A stretch of 64,000 bases of DNA from a virus. The position numbers were made by a program, and so were the translations under genes. A model generated the notes under the pieces. That model did no database searches and was not told where the DNA came from. It saw nothing but the letters and a program-made list of their open reading frames with translations. This document shows positions 46,662 to 54,527 of the stretch, one piece after another. Numbering within the stretch: the stretch's first letter is position 1; each line of letters opens with the position of its first letter. Location of the stretch: the IMG/VR virus record IMGVR_UViG_3300033146_005439, positions 47,383 to 111,382 of that record. One strand, 5' to 3'.

Positions 46662-47684
46662 TTATCTTCTTTTTGATACAGTGCGTTTTTTTATATCAGC
46701 ACGATCTTTAATTACTTGTGCCTCACGAGGTTTATCATATTCTATATCTTGATATAATTCATTAGACTGTGTAATAATAACCTCTTCTGCATCAAAAGCT
46801 GATAAAGGTCCCTTACCTTTAGCTTTATTACTACGTGCTATAGAAGCTTCATTACTTAATTCTTTATAATATTCCTCCATAAATTTATCTAATAATTCAT
46901 CATCTTCTATCACATCATCTGAAGGCCTTTGATCAGGCATCATATTATAAACATTGTCATAAAAATTAGACCAATAAACTAAATTTAATTGATCTGTAGT
47001 ATATTCAGAAGTTGCTCTATTAAACAAACATTCTGATGTTTTCATACTAGTTGTATATCTTATTCTCCATAAGGTGCTACGCGCTAAAAAACGTATTATA
47101 CTAGTATCTAAACCATTTAATAAAGTTATAAAAGTTGATAATGCTGTATTTTTTAATGTGGAAGGAGATGCCTGCATATAAGCAGTGTAAGTTGGCCATA
47201 ATAAATTACCAGTCATATCAAATAAACTAGCCCAACACATAAATTGGTTCTTTATCTCTTCAGCTTTAGATTCCGCCGACATCATTAATTTAGAATGTTT
47301 TTTATAAATAATAGCATCTATCTCTGATTGTAAATTAGCTATTACTATTTTTATTCTTTCTTGATTAGCCCGCACCTTTAAAGTTTTAGATAATAATACT
47401 TGTTGAGCTTCTAATTTACCACGTAGTTTATTTAAAGCATCTGTGTCTTCTTCAGTAAAAACACCTCTTTCCTCTAACAACTTTTCAAATTCTTGCAAAG
47501 GTAATAAACCTTCTTTTAATGCTTCTTGATAAGCATTATCATAAATTAAATTTGCTTGTTGTTTTACCTCTAATCTAGGGTAAGTTACTACTATAAAATC
47601 TTGCCTATCTTCTACAAATAAATATTCTTTCCCAGAAGAAATTCTACTAAGATAATTATCTATCTCTTCATGACTTAAAATCAT
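46662..47684 (-). CDS. Tail assembly chaperone candidate 2
   Basis: A 340-residue, highly helical and charged protein directly before the tape measure gene. It is paralogous to the gene at 47774: AYQEALKEGLLPLQEFEKLL and EERGVF match AYTKSLVEGI and MRRGII, and MCWASLFDMTGNLLWPTYTA matches LTSCIVVDADGNRVWNSFDE. The C-terminal half is extended and ends in a basic tail (KKRTVSKRR). Position and helical content fit a tape-measure-binding chaperone (the G/GT role), but no slippery frameshift links the pair; each has its own start (AGAGG site here). A terminator-like hairpin lies between them. Confidence 0.7.
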   Translation of the reverse strand: MILSHEEIDNYLSRISSGKEYLFVEDRQDFIVVTYPRLEVKQQANLIYDNAYQEALKEGLLPLQEFEKLLEERGVFTEEDTDALNKLRGKLEAQQVLLSKTLKVRANQERIKIVIANLQSEIDAIIYKKHSKLMMSAESKAEEIKNQFMCWASLFDMTGNLLWPTYTAYMQASPSTLKNTALSTFITLLNGLDTSIIRFLARSTLWRIRYTTSMKTSECLFNRATSEYTTDQLNLVYWSNFYDNVYNMMPDQRPSDDVIEDDELLDKFMEEYYKELSNEASIARSNKAKGKGPLSAFDAEEVIITQSNELYQDIEYDKPREAQVIKDRADIKKRTVSKRR

Positions 47685-47712
47685 TACTAACCTCTAAAGG
47701 TGCCGTTCCTTA

Positions 47713-47736
47713 TAATAAAAGTGGTTAGTTAAATAA
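47713..47736 (-). promoter_or_regulatory. Intergenic CTAACC element, copy 1
   Basis: On the minus strand the core is TTATTTAACTAACC, followed by a short T-rich gap and TATTA. It lies between the two chaperone genes and overlaps the hairpin there. TTGGTT and TATTAT are 17 nt apart across it, so it could act as a host-type promoter for the second chaperone and the tape measure. Nearly the same core is found at 48853 and 52162. Confidence 0.4.
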
Positions 47737-47748
47737 CCAACCACTTTT
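47717..47748 (-). terminator. Hairpin between chaperone genes
   Basis: Arms at 47717-47730 and 47735-47748 pair over 14 bp with one G-U wobble and a 4-nt loop. In the minus-strand transcript the 3' arm ends in UUUU and runs on into AUUAUAA. It could lower expression of the second chaperone and the tape measure relative to the first chaperone. It is weaker than the terminator at 50403 because the U-tract is short. Confidence 0.6.
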
Positions 47749-47773
47749 ACTATAATTTTTTATAATTTATATA

Positions 47774-48514
47774 TTATTTTTTAGTAGAACGTTTAGCTGT
47801 AGTTTTCCTTGTGGTTTTCTTACGTGTTCTTTTAACAGGTTTTTTCACTTCAGTTTTTTCTTCGGCGGCTTCTTCTGACATTTCTGCCATAACATTAGCC
47901 AAAGTCTCTTGTTCTATTTCACGCATAACTATAGCTTCAGGTGTTTGTTCCATAAAATCACTTTCTAAACCTTGTAAATAAAGCATTACTTCAAACCTAG
48001 CTTTTTGAGCTAAACCTTGTTCTTTTTCTACAAGATACTCATCAAAACTATTCCATACTCTATTACCATCAGCATCTACAACAATACAAGAAGTTAAAAA
48101 TTCTAACCTAGTATCATCTGCTATCTGCTCACAAGTATTTGCTAAGGGAGCCTGCAAACGTTGATTCCATTGAAATAATTCATCTCTAGCAGCAGCCACT
48201 TCTAAAGCCAAAGTCTGTTTTTCTTCAGTTGTTGATGCAGCAGCTAAAGCGTCTATTTTAACATTTAAAATTTCCGCTAATTCATTAGATCTCTGCTCAA
48301 ATTCTGGCCCAATGATACCACGACGCATTAAGATATCTGTCATTTCTGCTGTAGTAGTAATACCTTCTACTAAACTTTTAGTATAAGCTTTACTATACTC
48401 CCAATCAGCCCCTCTAATATCCTCAGCTGTAGGAGCTACTATATAGTAAGTAGCATCGCCATCTATACCTAAAAAAGACCTTAAACCTTCTGTATTAAAT
48501 TCTTGTTCACTCAT
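47774..48514 (-). CDS. Tail assembly chaperone candidate 1
   Basis: A 246-residue, mostly helical acidic protein with a strongly basic C-terminal tail (KKPVKRTRKKTTRKTTAKRS). It shares with the next gene the blocks A-Y-x3-L-x-E-G, R-R-G-I and D-x-x-G-N-x-x-W-x-x-[FY]. It lies between the tail tube region and the tape measure, the usual place of the first tail assembly chaperone. The histone-like tail is unusual for this role and could bind nucleic acid or the acidic partner. The ribosome binding site is purine-rich (AAGG...GGTG). Confidence 0.68.
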   Translation of the reverse strand: MSEQEFNTEGLRSFLGIDGDATYYIVAPTAEDIRGADWEYSKAYTKSLVEGITTTAEMTDILMRRGIIGPEFEQRSNELAEILNVKIDALAAASTTEEKQTLALEVAAARDELFQWNQRLQAPLANTCEQIADDTRLEFLTSCIVVDADGNRVWNSFDEYLVEKEQGLAQKARFEVMLYLQGLESDFMEQTPEAIVMREIEQETLANVMAEMSEEAAEEKTEVKKPVKRTRKKTTRKTTAKRSTKK

Positions 48515-48529
48515 AATATCACCTTTTCC

Positions 48530-48775
48530 TTATTTTTTATGTTTAATCTCAATAATTTCCTCAGTTTTAGGCACATACTTAATATCATAATCTGATAAAT
48601 TAGCATTAATTGTACGAATACAATCATTACCTACACGTAAGATTTTACTACGTAAAGCTTTAAATGTCATGGGATCTGAGCATGCAATCTGAGTATAATC
48701 GAGAACCGATTCGAACATTTTGGTTACTTCTTTTTTAACCAAACCTTCTAATTTCTTCCTATGTTTATCAACCAT
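48530..48775 (-). CDS. Small hypothetical tail-region protein
   Basis: An 81-residue protein starting MVDKHRKKLEGLVKKEVTKM. A longer frame begins at 48829, but the ATG at 48775 lies 5 nt behind a perfect GGAGG, which decides the start. It is helical with basic ends; FKALRSKILRVGNDCIRTIN is the most distinctive segment. It is located between the tail tube/endonuclease region and chaperone 1. It may be a tail completion or assembly factor, but no family is identified. Confidence 0.75.
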   Translation of the reverse strand: MVDKHRKKLEGLVKKEVTKMFESVLDYTQIACSDPMTFKALRSKILRVGNDCIRTINANLSDYDIKYVPKTEEIIEIKHKK

Positions 48776-48852
48776 AAAAACCTCCATTGTTGATAATTTA
48801 CCTTTAAATCCTGATTTACCTTTAATCAAGAAACCTTAACCTTTACATCTTA

Positions 48853-48874
48853 CTTAATACAGGGTTAGTTAAAT
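48853..48874 (-). promoter_or_regulatory. Intergenic CTAACC element, copy 2
   Basis: On the minus strand the core is ATTTAACTAACC followed by CTGTATTAAG. It lies 5 bp behind the stop of the broken endonuclease gene and about 80 bp before the start at 48775. The flanking bases also match copy 3 behind the second endonuclease (a shared CATCT about 10 bp further). Confidence 0.45.
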
Positions 48875-48879
48875 CTAAA

Positions 48880-50331
48880 TTAATTATAAATATACTTTAT
48901 TTTTCCACAATCCCAAATTCTATTATAACCATTATTTAAACAATTTTGATACTCAGTTAAATTAGGATCATAATTAATAAATAACTTTTTTAATTTTTTA
49001 TGTTGAAAATTACGTTTATGTAGTAACTCAAACTGATTACTAAAATAATAATAACTAGGAGCTACTTCATGCACAAAATCAAAACCATTATTAATATATA
49101 CATTACCAGAAAAATACCTTTTATCTGCAAAAGTTATTATGGGTTTATTATTTCTTGACTTTAAAAAAAACTTAAAAAGTTTACTAAAAGAACCATACAC
49201 CAAAGTATGCTTTCTATTAACAAAACGTACTAAATTATAATAAGTATCATACTCGAACAAAACCATTAAAGACATCAAAATATCTTTATAAAAAAGACCT
49301 ATATATTTGCCTGGAGCAAATCCTTGTATGTGGTTAGCTTCTAAAAATTTTTTAGCTAATACAATAGGTACTTCTTGGATAGTGCATTGTCTAGAACCAA
49401 TTTTATATTTATAAATATTACATTGAGCTAACAACATAGACTCAAGTATAGCATATTTTAACAGATACTCTGGCTCAAAAATTGTAATTAATCTATAATC
49501 TTTATTACTACATTTAAAATATTTATCTTTATGATAATTCTTTGGTTGAGGATATCTATGTAAAGCTTGCTCTGAGTGCCAATACAAACCACAGTATTCT
49601 ATGGCTAAATTAAAATCAGGTAATACTAAGTCTAATTCATAGGGTTTTATTAAAGACCTGTCACTTTGTCTATACTTTATGTTATTATCCTTAAATAAGG
49701 AGGCTAACACATTTTCAGGTTTAAATATTTTAGTAGTACATCTAGGACAACCTTAGCCTCGCAAATGTTTGTCTGGTGATTGTTTAAACATACCGTGTTT
49801 AGGGCAACGGATACTTACGGGTAATTTACTTTTAATATAAATAGTATCCGAATAAATATACTTATTAGCATACACCTTATGTGCCAGCACAACGAAGTCT
49901 TCTGTTGATAAAGTATGTTTAAATGTATTTTTCTCTCTAGCACAAAGCGGGCATCCAGCGCCCCTTAAATGATTATTAGGGGTTTGTTTAAAAACACCAT
50001 GCTTAGAACAAATTATATCCACTTTAGTCATACAATTAATATAATTAACTTTATTATAATTATATTTATTACTATGTATTTTTTGAGCTTGTTGAATAAA
50101 AGTAGTGACATCTTTAGATTTATGATTAATATTTTTCAAACTACCACATATAGGACAACCTTGCCCCCTCATATGTGCATCAGGAGTTTGTAAAAAGATA
50201 CCATGTAGAGGACAAACTATTTCTACTTTAGTTTTTGTATTTATAAAAACTACCTTATCATAATTATAAAAATTAGAATGTTTAAGTATAGATCTTTTTA
50301 AAAAATCCGATTTAGTTAATTTCTTAGGCAT
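48880..50331 (-). pseudogene. Homing endonuclease with zinc-ribbon repeats, broken by one TAA
   Basis: Two open frames in the same reading frame are separated only by TAA at 49753-49755. The first part has three repeats of the kind CPLHGIFLQTPDAHMRGQGCPIC; the stop sits at the x of HLRG-x-GCPRC in repeat 3, where the others have Gln or Ala, so a CAA-to-TAA change is likely. The second part holds a VSR-like PD-(D/E)XK nuclease (ELDLVLPDFNLAIEYCGLYW with WHS) and a C-terminal domain that looks GNAT-like (FLEANHIQGF, then YFSGNVYINNGF). The whole resembles the intact gene at 52185. The upstream frame has a GGAG site; a GTG at 49710 could restart translation of the nuclease part, but without a strong site. 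Confidence 0.82.
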
Positions 50332-50358
50332 AATATATTCTCCACAAAAATTTAAAAA

Positions 50359-50379
50359 CTATATCATATAATGATATAG
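50359..50379. promoter_or_regulatory. Inverted repeat over the endonuclease promoter
   Basis: A perfect 8-bp inverted repeat (CTATATCA, 5-nt loop, TGATATAG) overlaps the putative -10 box of the broken endonuclease. It could be an operator, or a hairpin at the start of the transcript, where it is followed by TTTTT. Confidence 0.4.
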
Positions 50380-50401
50380 CACTAAACATTTAAAAAGTCA
50401 A
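50373..50401 (-). promoter_or_regulatory. Sigma70-like promoter of the broken endonuclease
   Basis: TTGACT (50396-50401), a 17-nt spacer and TATATC (50373-50378), with TG one base before the -10 (extended -10). It lies just after the terminator of the tail tube gene. The bases TTGACTTTTTAAAT are identical to those of the promoter before the second endonuclease. Confidence 0.6.
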
Positions 50402-50402
50402 C

Positions 50403-50432
50403 AAAAAAACCCCATGGTTAAAAACCATGGGG
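50403..50432 (-). terminator. Rho-independent terminator after the tail tube gene
   Basis: A perfect 10-bp stem (CCCCATGGTT with AACCATGGGG, 3-nt loop) is followed on the minus strand by seven T. It is 40 bp behind the tail tube stop and is the strongest terminator in the window, suiting a highly expressed virion gene. Confidence 0.88.
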
Positions 50433-50472
50433 CTTAAGCGATTGATTCGTACCTTATACTAAAACTATTAGG

Positions 50473-52062
50473 TTAACCTACACGTCTAACCTTATTACCA
50501 TTTGTAACATTACCAATAGACACGTCGCCCTTAACTACATAAAGATCATTAGTAGATCTAAATGAGAAAGTCTGTGTAGCATTAGCACCCATATCTAAAG
50601 TCATACCTTCATCCGTAATCTTAAGATGCTCAACAATAACAGTCTTAAGTGGATATTCAGTATCCCCAGCAGCATAAGTTCCCATAACACCATCATGCCA
50701 ATAATTCTGACCTATTAATTTAGAACCAGCCGCTACTTTACGGGCAGAACCTGTACCACCAGCTTCCTCATCTGTTTGAGCATAAACTTTAACTATAAGT
50801 TTAAGATCTTCAGAAGTCATAAGATCAGCAAGATCTAAATCTTCTAAAGTATTAGCATCAAATTCAGCTAATTTATTAGCAACCTTAGCCCAGTTCTCTA
50901 AGTCGCCAGCAGTAGAATCTACAGATACTGTAATAGGAATAGGCATGGTAAGAGGTCTATCATAAGGAGCTAAATGCCCAAGCTCAGATAGAGGCTCACG
51001 AGTAAGGTCACAACTAATGGTACAACCAGTTAAACGCCAAGCAATATCATAAGCTGTGTCTGTTTCAGAAATTATATGAACTTCCACTTGACCCTGACGA
51101 AGAGCACCAATAAAATCAGGCCTATCAGTATCATGTAAAATTTCAAAATAAGTATTATGAGCACCAGTACCATAAGCATTAGCAGCATAAATAATTTCTA
51201 AACGATCATCTGTAGCAAATGTATTATTTGTTGGAAAATAAACACGGTGTTCTGTTCCGTTATCATGATATACAAAAGTATCAGCCGCAGCAGCTGAACC
51301 AGCAACAACTTCAATAGTTTTAGCAGTATTAGCACTTACATCATATACAGTTATACCAGGAGCACCATTCTCATCTTTTCTTAAGAAACCTAAACCCGAA
51401 GATAATACAGCTACATCATCCCCAGCGCCTAAAGAAAGAAGAACAGAACCCGCAGTTAAATCTGCAGAACTTAACTTAAATGAGTCTTGGTTAACAAAAC
51501 GACCATCATTTAATAACCACATTTTGTTATCAGTTTCAGCACCATAGTTCTCAGTTGCATTAGCACCCGAAGAATAAGCAAATTCAAGACTATTAATATA
51601 GACTTTGTCAAGAAATACTGTCTGATCAATATTATTAGCTAAAGATCCGATAGAGCACTCTTCCTGAACGGGAGCCCATAAACTAACGCCGGGCAAGTTA
51701 CCACAGGTAACAGCGAAGTCAGCCAAACAAGCACCATGTAGAAAAGTTCCTACAGGACTCATAGCGCTATCTACAACTTCAAGGTTAGCATTATTACCTG
51801 AAGCTGTCGTATCCATAGCACGTTTCTCAGGAAGAACCTGTGCTAATGTAGCAAGTGTTTTAACATCACCAAAATCATTGGTATTTAACGTTACAGCCAC
51901 ACTAGGAACATCATCAACAACGTCAATAATATCAAGGTGGCCCAATTCGAAAATATCTTCACTGGTAAAAGTAGTTGTAGAACCAAATGACTGGACTCTA
52001 TAGAGTACCTCGCCATTACACCACACACTTTGTGATGCATAAATTATTCTATTTCTAGCCAT
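50473..52062 (-). CDS. Major tail tube protein candidate with duplicated domain
   Basis: A 529-residue protein with more even codon use than its neighbours, an AAGGAG site and a strong terminator, as expected of an abundant virion protein. It looks all-beta. An internal duplication is visible: EDIFELGHLDIIDVVDDVPS then VAVTLNT near residues 35-60, and EPLSELGHLAPYDRPLTMPI then ITVSVDS near 355-385. Doubled tube domains are known in trimeric tail tube proteins such as that of T5. The place between the neck genes and the chaperones supports tail tube. Alternatives are another abundant tail protein; a sheath is less likely because no second tube gene follows. Confidence 0.68.
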   Translation of the reverse strand: MARNRIIYASQSVWCNGEVLYRVQSFGSTTTFTSEDIFELGHLDIIDVVDDVPSVAVTLNTNDFGDVKTLATLAQVLPEKRAMDTTASGNNANLEVVDSAMSPVGTFLHGACLADFAVTCGNLPGVSLWAPVQEECSIGSLANNIDQTVFLDKVYINSLEFAYSSGANATENYGAETDNKMWLLNDGRFVNQDSFKLSSADLTAGSVLLSLGAGDDVAVLSSGLGFLRKDENGAPGITVYDVSANTAKTIEVVAGSAAAADTFVYHDNGTEHRVYFPTNNTFATDDRLEIIYAANAYGTGAHNTYFEILHDTDRPDFIGALRQGQVEVHIISETDTAYDIAWRLTGCTISCDLTREPLSELGHLAPYDRPLTMPIPITVSVDSTAGDLENWAKVANKLAEFDANTLEDLDLADLMTSEDLKLIVKVYAQTDEEAGGTGSARKVAAGSKLIGQNYWHDGVMGTYAAGDTEYPLKTVIVEHLKITDEGMTLDMGANATQTFSFRSTNDLYVVKGDVSIGNVTNGNKVRRVG

Positions 52063-52161
52063 AATTTTTTCTCCTTAAAAATTAATTAAAATTTAAATAG
52101 GTTGGTATATTTTTTAGGCCTTTTCCACGACAAGTAAATTTATCGTAATTTCATCTCTTAT

Positions 52162-52184
52162 CTTAATAAAGGTTAGTTAAATAA
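52162..52184 (-). promoter_or_regulatory. Intergenic CTAACC element, copy 3
   Basis: On the minus strand this reads TTATTTAACTAACC then TTTATTAAG. It begins directly behind the stop codon of the intact endonuclease and lies about 100 bp before the tail tube start. It shares nearly all core bases with copies 1 and 2. Confidence 0.45.
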
Positions 52185-53600
52185 TTATCTATATTTTTTT
52201 ACATATTTTAAATTACCGCAATCCCAAATAATGTTATAACCCTGACCTAATCTATATTCTTGCTCAGTTAATTTAGTATTAATAGAAATAAGTTGTTTTC
52301 TTAAATTATACCTATAAATACGTTTAGTGTTAGTAGTAAAGTACCAATAGTTTGGAACTGTAGCTTTATCATAATTAAAACCTAATACCTCATATAATTT
52401 ACCAGAAGACCATCTTAAATCAGCATAAGATATTAAATAATTACAAATATAATTCTTTTCAAAATACTTTAATAATTTAGAAGCTATACCTATAATACTA
52501 AAACATTGTTTAGAACAAAAACGATGTAATTCATAAGTATTATTATACTGCTTAGAATAACCTTTCACTAAAGAAGGCCTAGCAAAAGTCATAACAGCTA
52601 CTAGATAACCTTCATAAAAAGCCCCTAATTTTATAGAAGCTCCTGCACCATAACCTTGAAGATGATTTTCTTCACAAAAAAGTCTAGCAGTAGTAGTAGA
52701 TATTTCTTTGATAACACATTTTCTAGCATATAATTTAATTAATAAATTAGAATTAATTAAAGAAATTAATCTAGATTTACAAATATCCTTTTTAGTAAGC
52801 CATTCATCTTCAAAAATAGTTATTAAAGTAATATCTTTTTTTAAACAAGCATCATACTTATTCCTATGATAATATTTATCTTTACCATTTTTTACACTAT
52901 GCCAAAATAGTCCATTATATTCTATAGCTATCTTTAGCTCAGGCAAATAAATATCTAATTCCTTTGGTTCTATAATGGTTCTATCATTATAAATAATAGT
53001 ACTTTTATAAATACTTTCTATAAAAAACCTTAATTCTAATTCTGAACGTGAAATTCCAGTTAAAGAACATACAGGGCATCTAACATTCTTAGAATTAAAA
53101 TTATCCCAAGAAATTTTAAATAAATGATTATTAGGACAAACACATTCTAAAAGTTGTTTATTATTAAAATAAGTAGTTGTTAATAAAGAGTACCCTTCTT
53201 TTTTAAAAACCTCTTTTATTTCAATAATAGATTTCTTTTTTCTACCAGAACACTCTGGACAACGATAGCCAGTACTCCAATTATTCCAAGATATAGTAAA
53301 TGTATGATTATTAGGACATTGTACTTTTAATAGACTACTACTATTAATATAAGATGTACTAATTAAAGTATAACCTTCTTTTTCAAAAGATTGTGATACT
53401 TGTTCAAAAGTTAAAGGACTGTTTCCAGCACATTTAGCACATCTAATTCCTCTACGCCAATGATCCATACGCATGGAGCCCTTATGACCTTTTGGGCAAA
53501 GATATTTAAATTTTTTTGTTTTGAAATCATAAGATAAACAGGTATAATTATCTATTAAAAGTTCTTTATTAATTTTAGATATAGTAAGTCTAGGGGGCAT
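52185..53600 (-). CDS. Homing endonuclease (zinc-ribbon repeats, VSR-like nuclease, GNAT-like C-terminus)
   Basis: A 471-residue mobile gene. Three repeats of the kind CPNNHTFTISWNNWSTGYRC then PEC (residues 30-185) are zinc ribbons likely to bind DNA. A VSR/PD-(D/E)XK-type nuclease follows: IEPKELDIYLPELKIAIEYN, then GLFWHS, then TLITIFEDEW. The C-terminal 180 residues (ENHLQGYGAGASIKLGAFYE, then LRWSSGKLYEVLGF) look like a GNAT-type fold often joined to such phage nucleases. It has its own promoter and AAGGAG site. It is inserted between the tail terminator and tail tube genes and is probably a selfish element that spreads by cutting phages that lack it. Confidence 0.85.
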   Translation of the reverse strand: MPPRLTISKINKELLIDNYTCLSYDFKTKKFKYLCPKGHKGSMRMDHWRRGIRCAKCAGNSPLTFEQVSQSFEKEGYTLISTSYINSSSLLKVQCPNNHTFTISWNNWSTGYRCPECSGRKKKSIIEIKEVFKKEGYSLLTTTYFNNKQLLECVCPNNHLFKISWDNFNSKNVRCPVCSLTGISRSELELRFFIESIYKSTIIYNDRTIIEPKELDIYLPELKIAIEYNGLFWHSVKNGKDKYYHRNKYDACLKKDITLITIFEDEWLTKKDICKSRLISLINSNLLIKLYARKCVIKEISTTTARLFCEENHLQGYGAGASIKLGAFYEGYLVAVMTFARPSLVKGYSKQYNNTYELHRFCSKQCFSIIGIASKLLKYFEKNYICNYLISYADLRWSSGKLYEVLGFNYDKATVPNYWYFTTNTKRIYRYNLRKQLISINTKLTEQEYRLGQGYNIIWDCGNLKYVKKYR

Positions 53601-53631
53601 AAAAACTCCTTATTATAATTGTATTTAATAA

Positions 53632-53660
53632 ATTATAATAAGATTTATTTAAAAAGTCAA
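53632..53660 (-). promoter_or_regulatory. Sigma70-like promoter of the intact endonuclease
   Basis: TTGACT (53655-53660), a 17-nt spacer and a perfect TATAAT (53632-53637), ending about 30 nt before the ATG at 53600. The predicted transcript would include the AAGGAG site. It is the best host-type promoter seen in the window and shares its upstream half with the promoter of the broken copy. Confidence 0.75.
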
Positions 53661-53666
53661 TACTAT

Positions 53667-54527
53667 TTAAGCATAACTTCGCAGATCACAAGTTATTTTA
53701 GCTCTATAAGCATTTAAATCAGATAACATAACTTTATCCATGCCCCGCGACATAGATAAGGGTAAACTTATATTTCTATGTGATACATTTTCAAACATTA
53801 AAGCACTAGAACCACTAATTGTTGCTCTACTAAATAAAGTTTCATCTTTATTCATATTATACCTACGTCCATAAAAAGTACCATCATAATCTAATACAGT
53901 GCCTTCAGGTAATTCATATAAAGGACAACTTTTTAAATATAAACCATCATACAAAACCTCTACAATATCATTTCTTTCTGCCGGGGAAGAAGCAAAAATA
54001 TGTAAAGTCATTTTACGATCTATTTGTTTACCACTACCAAGTTGATATCCTTTTTTATCAGTACCACTTATATCCAATACTACTACAGGAGGATCTGCAG
54101 CGGTAATAGCGCTCCATTCATCTACTAAACTAACATAATTCCAATAATAATCAATCATAACAGGTTTAACATATCTAGAAGTAATAATTCTACCATCTAT
54201 ATAATCTATCATGTACCGTGTATCATCTATAACATTACCATTCTGATCATAAACTTTAACCCTGTTACTTTGTTCAGGAGTTCCTGAATAAGTAGGCGTA
54301 TTAACTAAACAATTATCAAAATCACCATCAAAATAAACTAAACCTCTTCCTCTATCAAAGGGGGCTGGTTCTAAAACATTATCTATCTCATAAACACTTG
54401 TGTTACCTTCAGATAGTTCTTCTATATAAACTAATTTTTCTTGTTCTTGCTTCTCGATAAAAGCTTTTAAAACAACATCTTTTAAATATAAATAAACACT
54501 ATCATCTTCATGTCTTAATCTATACAT
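53667..54527 (-). CDS. Tail terminator / tail completion protein candidate
   Basis: A 286-residue protein. The N-terminal half has a beta-rich part with DTRYMIDYIDGRIITSRYVK. The C-terminal half contains KMTLHIFASSPAERNDIVEV then LYDGLYLKSCPLYELPEG, the helix-strand pattern of tail terminator proteins that cap the tube. The start overlaps the previous gene as TAATG. It is the last neck gene before the tube, which fits the role. Fold assignment by eye is moderate. Confidence 0.6.
   Translation of the reverse strand: MYRLRHEDDSVYLYLKDVVLKAFIEKQEQEKLVYIEELSEGNTSVYEIDNVLEPAPFDRGRGLVYFDGDFDNCLVNTPTYSGTPEQSNRVKVYDQNGNVIDDTRYMIDYIDGRIITSRYVKPVMIDYYWNYVSLVDEWSAITAADPPVVVLDISGTDKKGYQLGSGKQIDRKMTLHIFASSPAERNDIVEVLYDGLYLKSCPLYELPEGTVLDYDGTFYGRRYNMNKDETLFSRATISGSSALMFENVSHRNISLPLSMSRGMDKVMLSDLNAYRAKITCDLRSYA

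Noticed and set aside
46662-48514. Programmed frameshift between the chaperone genes
   Set aside because: The genes are 89 bp apart with separate ribosome binding sites; no slippery sequence joins them.
48776-48829. N-terminal extension of the 81-residue protein
   Set aside because: A perfect GGAGG 5 nt before the ATG at 48775 marks the start; the extension has no such site.
49753-49755. TAA read as an amino acid (alternative genetic code)
   Set aside because: Nearly all other genes end in TAA at sensible places with tight spacing to the next start; TGA and TAG also occur as stops. One broken mobile gene is better explained by mutation.
50473-52062. Tail sheath protein
   Set aside because: No separate tube gene follows, no sheath-type features are seen, and the doubled ELGHL motif fits a tube better. 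This cannot be fully excluded without structure prediction.
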